A stretch of DNA of 13,643 nucleotides from PALSA-1296 sp038322815 (GTDB lineage: Bacteria; Bacteroidota; Ignavibacteria; Palsa-1295): assembly GCA_038322815.1 (NCBI GenBank), contig JBBQGG010000077.1, forward strand, positions 1 through 13,643, given 5' to 3'. Under the pieces are notes generated by a model. That model was given only the letters and a program-made list of their open reading frames with translations. It did no database searches and was not told the origin of the DNA. Each line of letters opens with the position of its first letter. Position 1 is the stretch's first letter. Positions 1 to 6,136 of the stretch are shown here, one piece after another. A program made the translations under genes and the position numbers.

Positions 1-515
1 ACGACCGGAAGAATCGAATCGTTAAAAACAGGTCGCACTGCAAAATACCCCCCAAGTGGTCCGAGCGCAAGTGATAGTCCTACTCCAAAATGCGAAAATA
101 TTGTGAAACGTTTTAAAAAAGGATAGATACAAAATACTATGATTGGAATTGGAGATAAGATCAGACAAAGCGAATTCAATTGCAAGGCAGCAAGTAAATA
201 CATTATTAAACCCACAAATAACACTCCATATGCCTGTCGGATGTTCATCTTTCCTGTAGGTAAATCACGAATGGCAGTGCGAGGATTTTTTGCATCGATA
301 TGGCGATCTACAATTCGGTTCATTGCAAAGCCGACCGTTCGCGCACCTGTTGCTGCTATGAGTATCCAAATGCCGATTAGCCAAAGTGACGATGCATGAG
401 GAATTACTTCTTCATTCTTTATGAGTGCAAGATAGCCGAGCGCCATACCCGCATAAATGATCGGAAGCGAGAAAAGTGTATGTTCTATCTTGACGAATGA
501 AAAATATTTTTTCAC
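1..515 (-). CDS. UbiA-family polyprenyltransferase, MqnP-like (3' end beyond the window)
   Basis: Integral membrane prenyltransferase that would attach a polyprenyl chain to an aromatic acid during quinone synthesis. The 171 visible codons are about 60% of a usual 290-residue UbiA protein; the rest lies past the left edge. The start is GTG at 515-513, sharing one base with the aroQ stop (TAGTG), which implies translational coupling. The first aspartate-rich motif is clear: N66, D70, D74 and R79-T80 in NRIVDRHIDAKNPRT, followed by RDLPTG. A second family block, YPFLKRFT, lies near residues 131-138, followed by a GPLGGYFAV segment. About five hydrophobic segments are visible (roughly 15-32, 44-62, 96-112, 114-132, 143-160). 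The ART...NRxxDRxxDAxNPRT pattern is most like the MqnP type of the futalosine menaquinone pathway. That, with the chorismate genes upstream, suggests menaquinone rather than heme or ubiquinone. Family assignment is secure; substrate is inference. Confidence 0.88.
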   Translation of the reverse strand, partial: MKKYFSFVKIEHTLFSLPIIYAGMALGYLALIKNEEVIPHASSLWLIGIWILIAATGARTVGFAMNRIVDRHIDAKNPRTAIRDLPTGKMNIRQAYGVLFVGLIMYLLAALQLNSLCLILSPIPIIVFCIYPFLKRFTIFSHFGVGLSLALGPLGGYFAVRPVFNDSILPV

Positions 516-943
516 TATTTCTTTGTTAACGATTTAAGTCCTTCATAATATCCTTCTGCTGCCTTACCCATAATCTGCCTTACATTATTTAGCCCTTCAA
601 GAACAGAATGTTTGCGAAATTCCTCACGCTTAGTAAGATCGGATAAATGCACTTCGATTGTAGGTTTAGCAAAAGCAGCAATCGCATCACGCAAAGCGTA
701 GGAGTAATGCGTGAATGCCCCGGGATTAATAATAAGCGCATCTGCCCATTTTCTATTTGCTTGGATTTGATCAATCAACACACCTTCATGATTCGATTGA
801 TTGATCTTAATCTCTGCACCAAATTCTTTCGCTTTTCGGACGAGTTCAGAGTTTATTTCCTCAAGGGTTGTCGAGCCATAGATTTCGGGCTCGCGTTCGC
901 CGAGCAGATTTAAATTTGGTCCATGCAGAACAATAATATTCAT
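515..943 (-). CDS. aroQ: 3-dehydroquinate dehydratase, type II
   Basis: Cytosolic enzyme that dehydrates 3-dehydroquinate to 3-dehydroshikimate, the third step of the shikimate pathway. At 142 residues it matches the small dodecameric type II family, not the type I AroD enzyme. Visible motifs are GPNLNLLG (residues 8-15), R17, the catalytic tyrosine Y22 in EIYGS, QSNHEG (49-54) with the catalytic histidine H52, NPGAFTHYSYALRDA (73-87) and EVHLSD (97-102). The usual HISN variant near residue 100 reads HLSD here, a small deviation. The ATG lies 3 nt after the aroKB stop, and the gene overlaps the following prenyltransferase start by one base, so it is an internal operon gene. No Shine-Dalgarno sequence is visible. 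Confidence 0.97.
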   Translation of the reverse strand: MNIIVLHGPNLNLLGEREPEIYGSTTLEEINSELVRKAKEFGAEIKINQSNHEGVLIDQIQANRKWADALIINPGAFTHYSYALRDAIAAFAKPTIEVHLSDLTKREEFRKHSVLEGLNNVRQIMGKAAEGYYEGLKSLTKK

Positions 944-946
944 ATG

Positions 947-2653
947 TTATATTACCGAGAGCACAAATTCTATGGATTTCCGTATCAACTTTTCATCTAC
1001 ATCTTCACGTACAACAGCCTTTCCAATGGATTCGAGAAGTACAATACGATGTTGAACTGCTGTGCGTTTCTTATCTCGGCGCATCGCGATGAGCACATCA
1101 TCCACGGAGCATTCGGGAGTTACCGGTATAGGCAACCGTCCTAAGACAACTTCAATTTCACTCCACGTATCTTCGTCGAGTATTCCCATCTCCATTGAAA
1201 GCCAAGTCGCTGCGCGCATTCCAATCGCAACGGCTTCCCCATGAAGAAGAGAAGAATAATTGGTTGTCGTTTCAAAACCATGGGCAAACGTATGCCCAAA
1301 ATTTAACAGCTCTCGTACGCCGTTCTTTTTCTCGAATTCATCTTCATTGATATAACGAAGCTTTTCCTGAACTGCATCCCGTATGATGATCTCGATACCG
1401 GAATCAACGCCACGCAATAATCTTCGAAGTGATTTCGAAAGCTTCAACCATAGTGCCGGAGAGCCGATAAGTGCATATTTCACAACTTCAGCTACGCCGG
1501 CATGAAATTCGCGATTGGGAAGTGATTTTAAAAAGATCGGATCTATAAGAACAAGATGAGGGGCATAGAATGTACCGAGATAATTTTTATGTCCCATATA
1601 ATCAATTCCCGTCTTTCCTCCAATAGCAGCATCGGCTTGACCTATTAGAGTAGTCGGAACATGAATAAGAGGCAAGCCTCGGTGATACATACTTGCAGCC
1701 ATTCCGCCTAAATCACTAATCACGCCACCTCCGAGAGTAATTACTATATCAGACTTTCTCGAAAGTCCAATCTTTGTAAATGAATCCAGGATATCAAAGA
1801 GCGTTTCCTTTGTTTTGGATAACTCTCCAGCTTTAATTACAATCTGGTGAATTTCTATCTGTCCTTTATGTTCGGCAAGAATTCGTGCGGATAACTTTTG
1901 CGCATAAAGTTTTGAAACATTCTCATCTGTGATCAAAATAGCGCGACGAATATTCATATCACGAATACTTGCTCCAAGTTCGCTTGCGGCAATGCCGCTG
2001 CCTATTGAAACCCGATAGTCCCCCAGACCCGAATGTGCAACGAATGTTTCGAAACGTGGACGTAAACGAATTGTGCGCGACATTTCTTCAAGTGCTTTCA
2101 GAAGTTCATGCGCAAGTTCATGTGGAGTTCGTTCATCTCCATGTGGGCTTCTGGTAATGAAATGCATTGTTGCCTGTTCATACACATGTCTGCGTTCATC
2201 GAGAAGTGTCCGAAGCTTTTCTGTAAGCTCTTCGATCGTGGATGATTTAAGCAATGGTCTTGTCTCTCCTTGAAGGAGACTTTGCATGATATTCTTTACT
2301 GCTTGACGAATCGCAACATCAACCCAAATAATAATCCCGGATCCTCGCATAATAGATCGGTTGATTGCTCGAAGAGGCGTACCACCCCCTGTAGCTATGA
2401 TGCAAGGATGTTGTTCAAAATTTCTTTGCGAGATTCGAAGTAATTGCTCTGTCTCTATTTCACGAAAACGGCTTTCACCATCAGAAGAAAAAATATCGGC
2501 TATAGTTTTTCCCGTGGACTTCGTGATTTCTTCATCCAGATCGATAAATTCGTATCCATTTTTTGTAAGAAGAAGATTGAATTCTTTTCCGATAGAGGAT
2601 TTCCCTGCTCCGGGAAGACCGATAAGATAAATATGTCTGCCGCGCCACGTCAT
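947..2653 (-). CDS. aroKB: Bifunctional shikimate kinase / 3-dehydroquinate synthase
   Basis: Fusion of two shikimate-pathway enzymes that catalyse non-adjacent steps: step 5 (shikimate to shikimate-3-phosphate) and step 2 (DAHP to 3-dehydroquinate). Residues 1 to about 175 are shikimate kinase: Walker A GLPGAGKSS (12-20), substrate residues D38 and D40, R62/R64 in GESRFRE, GGG (89-91) and lid arginine R132. From about 195 to 568 is an AroB domain of normal length: NAD-binding GGGVISDLGG (308-317), D341, K347 in GGKTGID, and zinc ligands E389, H454 in NFGHTFAHGFE, and H471 in HGEAVAIGM. All key residues of both domains are present, so both activities should work. The ATG overlaps the aroC stop by 4 nt (ATGA). 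AroK-AroB fusions occur in scattered lineages such as Thermotogota; the reading frame is continuous with no sign of a misassembled junction. Confidence 0.97.
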   Translation of the reverse strand: MTWRGRHIYLIGLPGAGKSSIGKEFNLLLTKNGYEFIDLDEEITKSTGKTIADIFSSDGESRFREIETEQLLRISQRNFEQHPCIIATGGGTPLRAINRSIMRGSGIIIWVDVAIRQAVKNIMQSLLQGETRPLLKSSTIEELTEKLRTLLDERRHVYEQATMHFITRSPHGDERTPHELAHELLKALEEMSRTIRLRPRFETFVAHSGLGDYRVSIGSGIAASELGASIRDMNIRRAILITDENVSKLYAQKLSARILAEHKGQIEIHQIVIKAGELSKTKETLFDILDSFTKIGLSRKSDIVITLGGGVISDLGGMAASMYHRGLPLIHVPTTLIGQADAAIGGKTGIDYMGHKNYLGTFYAPHLVLIDPIFLKSLPNREFHAGVAEVVKYALIGSPALWLKLSKSLRRLLRGVDSGIEIIIRDAVQEKLRYINEDEFEKKNGVRELLNFGHTFAHGFETTTNYSSLLHGEAVAIGMRAATWLSMEMGILDEDTWSEIEVVLGRLPIPVTPECSVDDVLIAMRRDKKRTAVQHRIVLLESIGKAVVREDVDEKLIRKSIEFVLSVI

Positions 2654-3831
2654 GCAATAATATTTTTTAATTTACTTTGTCCACGACGGATTGATACACG
2701 TTCTCTGACTTCACTCATCGAATCTCCACCAAATGTATCAAGTAATGCCGAGGCAAGAGTAAATGCAGAGACATACTGGGCTATAATAGCAAGTGAAGGT
2801 ACAGCACAAACATCACTGCGTTCAATATGCGATGCTGCCGCCTCACCTGTCAGAAGATCAACTGAAGGTAGCGGACGCATTAGTGTCGAGATTGGCTTCA
2901 TTGCCGCACGAATAATAATCGGCATTCCGTCTGTCATACCACCTTCGATGCCTCCGGCATTATTGGTGGTCCGAGTTAGTTCTCCTTCTTTAATTTCAAT
3001 TGAATCGTGGCATTCTGATCCAAGTATGCGTGCTAAGGAAATTCCTCCGCCGATCTCAACAGCTTTTACTGCCTGAATGCTCATCACTGCATGTGCAATC
3101 TGTCCATCAAGTTTTCTATCCCATTGAACATGACTTCCTATTCCAATCGGCACACCTCTAAAATGCGTCTCCACAATTCCTCCTAAGGTATCGCCATTCG
3201 TTTTAGCATCATCAATAAGAGCTTTTGCCTTCTTCTCGGCATCGGCATCATACATCCTGAGTTCTGAAGCTTTAAGTAATGACTGAAGCTGAAGAAGTTC
3301 AAACCGCGTTGTGTTATCTAAAACGGACACACTCCCTATGGAGCGGACAAATGAAAACGATATAATTCCTAATTCATGGAGAAATTTTGAAGCAATTGCT
3401 CCGATCGCAACACGCATCGCCGTCTCACGCGCGCTTGCCCGTTCGAGAATATTACGGATATCGGATTCCTGATATTTTATTACACCTGCGAGATCTGCAT
3501 GACCTGGACGTGGGATTGTTACAGGTTTAACTTCATCAGCCGTCGGAACAACAGACATTTTCTCACCCCAATTTTCCCAATCTTTATTCTCGACCCTTAT
3601 TGAGATTGGCGCACCAGTCGTAATTCCGAAGCGAACACCTGAGAGAATTTCTGCATGGTCGCTTTCAATTTTCTGTCTATGTGATCTTCCATAACCACGC
3701 TGACGCTCAGCAAGAATTGGATCAATGTCGAGTTTCGCTTCGATTGAAAGACCTGCGGGCATTCCCTCGATAATCCCTATCAAAGATTTACCGTGCGATT
3801 CTCCTGCAGTCAAATAGCGAATTTGTGGCAT
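2650..3831 (-). CDS. aroC: Chorismate synthase
   Basis: Performs the last step of the shikimate pathway, the trans-1,4 elimination of phosphate from EPSP to give chorismate, using reduced FMN. The 393 residues are slightly longer than the roughly 360-residue proteobacterial form and close to the Gram-positive-like length. Signature blocks are all visible: GESHG (10-14) with H13, RQRGYGRS (43-50), RPGHADLAG (108-116) with catalytic H111, ERASARETA (130-138), GGIEGG (293-298) and RSDVCAVP (338-345). The ATG shares one base with the aroE stop (TAATG), and the TGA stop overlaps the aroKB ATG by 4 nt, so it is translated as part of a coupled chain. Whether it has its own flavin reductase activity cannot be told from sequence. 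Confidence 0.98.
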   Translation of the reverse strand: MPQIRYLTAGESHGKSLIGIIEGMPAGLSIEAKLDIDPILAERQRGYGRSHRQKIESDHAEILSGVRFGITTGAPISIRVENKDWENWGEKMSVVPTADEVKPVTIPRPGHADLAGVIKYQESDIRNILERASARETAMRVAIGAIASKFLHELGIISFSFVRSIGSVSVLDNTTRFELLQLQSLLKASELRMYDADAEKKAKALIDDAKTNGDTLGGIVETHFRGVPIGIGSHVQWDRKLDGQIAHAVMSIQAVKAVEIGGGISLARILGSECHDSIEIKEGELTRTTNNAGGIEGGMTDGMPIIIRAAMKPISTLMRPLPSVDLLTGEAAASHIERSDVCAVPSLAIIAQYVSAFTLASALLDTFGGDSMSEVRERVSIRRGQSKLKNIIA

Positions 3832-4736
3832 TACGGAGCGATTGAATACGTGAGAATTTCTTTCAATGATTTATACTCACTTCCTGAAAGTGGAGAGACA
3901 TCGGGAAGTAATCCGGTGTGCCAGAAAACTTGTGATAGTGCTGCCTGTTCGATAAGCATTCCAAGTCCATTTATGGCTTTCGCTCCTGCATGTGAAGCAT
4001 TCACTAAGAATGAAGTTCTTAGTGGATTATAAATAAGGTCAATAGCGAAATCCGTTTCGTGCCATACAAACTCTGACAGAAGATCGCCAGGATGATTTAC
4101 CTGACCGACAGGAGTACACTGTATAATAAGCCTGTAATGTGGTTCTTCAGCAGCATGAATAAAATCATTAATGTCCATAACCCGAACCGAGGGTCCCGGC
4201 GATTGTGCAATACAAAACTCAGCAAGTTCTTCGCCCTTTGCTAAATCACGATTAACTATCGTAAGTGATTTGGGCATCCATTTTGTACAAAGTGCATAGG
4301 CAACAGCCCGAGCAGCATTTCCCGCTCCGATCAAAATTAAATGATAGCGCTCCAAATCAAAGGTTGGATACTCACGAATGATCGAATGCAAAAGACCAGA
4401 GCCATCAGTACTTGCACATTGAACTTCACCATCAGAAAATCTTAGAACGTTTCCGGAATCAATAAATGATGTAACACCAATATGCTTATCGGAAAGAGTG
4501 TAGGCATTGGATTTGTATGGGTAGGTTATATTTGCGCCAATATATCCATTTGTGGGAGCAGCTTTAATCCATTGTTCAAGATCGCAGTCCTCTGCAGACT
4601 CGATCAGATCATAAGCGATTTCTGAATTTTTGAGCACAAACTTCGCTCCGAGAACTTTGAATAATTCGCGATGAAGCATCGGCGAGAGCGAATGTGAAAG
4701 TTCTTTCCCTAATAATGCTGCTTTGAAAACGGACAT
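3831..4736 (-). CDS. aroE: Shikimate dehydrogenase
   Basis: Reversibly reduces 3-dehydroshikimate to shikimate with NADPH (pathway step 4). The 301 residues fit an AroE with a slightly long C-terminus. The N-terminal substrate domain has SHSLSP (14-19, binding serines S14 and S16), NITYPYK (69-75) with catalytic K75, N96, and D111 in STDGSG. The Rossmann domain has GAGNAAR (137-143) and NR (162-163), typical of the NADP-specific pocket. Closing motifs are YNPLRTSFL (236-244) and NGLGMLIEQA (256-265). The usual AVNT block before the catalytic aspartate reads SGNVL, keeping the asparagine. The ATG is 2 nt after the aroA stop and the TAA stop overlaps the aroC ATG by one base. AroE rather than the YdiB/quinate paralogue is favoured by the operon context. 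Confidence 0.96.
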   Translation of the reverse strand: MSVFKAALLGKELSHSLSPMLHRELFKVLGAKFVLKNSEIAYDLIESAEDCDLEQWIKAAPTNGYIGANITYPYKSNAYTLSDKHIGVTSFIDSGNVLRFSDGEVQCASTDGSGLLHSIIREYPTFDLERYHLILIGAGNAARAVAYALCTKWMPKSLTIVNRDLAKGEELAEFCIAQSPGPSVRVMDINDFIHAAEEPHYRLIIQCTPVGQVNHPGDLLSEFVWHETDFAIDLIYNPLRTSFLVNASHAGAKAINGLGMLIEQAALSQVFWHTGLLPDVSPLSGSEYKSLKEILTYSIAP

Positions 4737-4738
4737 TG

Positions 4739-6091
4739 TTATGAAATATTGATACGTTCTTTTCCAATAATCGAAGCCAAATCCTGAAAGAAATTTGGAT
4801 AGGATATTGAAACAACTTCCGCCTCAGAAATGGTCACGGACTCTTTAGATTTCAAGGACATAACAGCCATCGCCATTGCAATGCGATGATCACCATAATG
4901 ATCTATTACTCCGCCTTTAGGAATAAAATTTTTATCCCCAAAAACAGTAAATCCCTCCTCGGTTTCTTTAACTAAAGCACCAAAAGCTGTTAAGTTTTTT
5001 ACGAGCGATGATATTCTATCACTTTCTTTATTTCGAAGTTCACCGGCATTAGAAATAATAGTCTGCCCATTGCAAAAGCAAGCTAAAACTGCAAGAATCG
5101 GGATCTCATCAATAATAAGAGGAATATCTTCAACGGAGAAATTAAATGGTCTTGTAACCTTTGATTCTGCTCCAAATATGTGTAATGTGCCGCGTTCTTC
5201 ATTCCATTCCTCTTTTATGGCAGATATTTCAATTTCCAATCCGCTTGTAATAAGAATATGCAAAAATCTTTTTCGCGTGGGATTCAATCCGACATTCGAT
5301 AGAATTATATTTTTCCGTGCAATAAGTGCAGCGGCCAGCAAATAACCGGAGGAAGAAATATCTCCGGGGACATGATATGTGAACTCAATCGGGACTATAA
5401 AATCATGTGGTGTACTAAGTGTTGTCGTTGTATTCTCCGAGTAAATATTGATACCAAAGCCGGCAAGCATTTTCTCTGTATGATTGCGGCTTTGCTGCGG
5501 CTCGGAAACTGATACCCTACCATCAATGTGCAAGCCTGCAATCAACAGTGCCGACTTCATCTGCGCAGATGCAACCGGCAGCATTATATCTCCCGGATGA
5601 AGATCTTTGCCATTTATCGTTACTGGCATTTTTCCTTCCGGTGCTGTTGTGATATTAGCTCCTAACTCCTTATTTAACAGATCGGCAAGACGTTTCATCG
5701 GACGGGATGATAATGAACTATCGCCCGCTAATTTCGAAAAGAATTTCTGTCCGCATAACAATCCCATTAGCAAACGTGCCGTTGTGCCTGAATTTCCACA
5801 ATTGATCTGATGCTTCGGTACATGATAACCGTCCACTCCCACTCCCTGCAATTCGATCTCGCTTCTGGAAATCTCAATCGGAACTCCAAGAGATTGCATT
5901 GCAAGAATCGTGGAGATAATATCCACGGGTAAATCTTCTATCGCGCTTATGGGAATTCTGATGGTTGATCGAGTCAGCGAACCAATAATTAACAGCCGAT
6001 GAAAAATCGATTTGTCAGGCGGAGGAGTTATAGAACAAACGGCATCCTTCAGAGAAACAGATGAGAGTTGTGGTCTAATTTCAACATTCAT
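4739..6091 (-). CDS. aroA: 3-phosphoshikimate 1-carboxyvinyltransferase (EPSP synthase)
   Basis: Transfers the enolpyruvyl group of PEP to shikimate-3-phosphate (pathway step 6). Length 450 is a little above the usual 425-440. Motifs in order: PPDKS (24-28) with K27, GNSGTTAR (99-106), SSRPM (128-132), SAQMKSALL (175-183), IIDEIPILAV (326-335) with catalytic D328, NKESDR (354-359) with K355, and GDHRIAMA (400-407). NSGTT is the Bacillus-like variant, unlike NAGTA of enteric enzymes. The substrate motif PPDKS begins only at residue 24, so MNVEIRP at the ATG is the natural start, with no other start codon between it and the motif. This is the first gene of the aromatic operon, yet a strong terminator ends 8 nt upstream of its ATG, and there is no ribosome-binding sequence. 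Confidence 0.96.
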   Translation of the reverse strand: MNVEIRPQLSSVSLKDAVCSITPPPDKSIFHRLLIIGSLTRSTIRIPISAIEDLPVDIISTILAMQSLGVPIEISRSEIELQGVGVDGYHVPKHQINCGNSGTTARLLMGLLCGQKFFSKLAGDSSLSSRPMKRLADLLNKELGANITTAPEGKMPVTINGKDLHPGDIMLPVASAQMKSALLIAGLHIDGRVSVSEPQQSRNHTEKMLAGFGINIYSENTTTTLSTPHDFIVPIEFTYHVPGDISSSGYLLAAALIARKNIILSNVGLNPTRKRFLHILITSGLEIEISAIKEEWNEERGTLHIFGAESKVTRPFNFSVEDIPLIIDEIPILAVLACFCNGQTIISNAGELRNKESDRISSLVKNLTAFGALVKETEEGFTVFGDKNFIPKGGVIDHYGDHRIAMAMAVMSLKSKESVTISEAEVVSISYPNFFQDLASIIGKERINIS

Positions 6092-6099
6092 AGAGTGAG

Positions 6100-6124
6100 A
6101 AAAAAAGGGCGCATGTATGCGCCC
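6100..6124 (-). terminator. Intrinsic terminator after gcvP, abutting aroA
   Basis: Read on the minus strand, a perfect GC-rich palindrome GGGCGCATACATGCGCCC (7-bp stem, 4-nt loop, or 8-bp stem) is followed at once by seven T. This is a textbook Rho-independent terminator beginning 12 nt after the gcvP stop codon. The T-tract ends at 6100, and the aroA ATG begins at 6091. Outer bases GTGAG (6095-6099) and CTCAC (6124-6128) on the plus strand are complementary across the T-tract, which could extend or compete with the main stem. Confidence 0.9.
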
Positions 6125-6136
6125 TCACTAATCATA

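Noticed and set aside
139..399. 86-codon plus-strand open frame at the left edge
   Set aside because: The opposite strand encodes a clear UbiA-family protein with its aspartate motif across the same bases.
2444..3076. 210-codon plus-strand open frame opposite aroKB and aroC
   Set aside because: It lies wholly antisense to two genes with full catalytic motifs and shows no recognisable domain; it is a shadow of their codon pattern.
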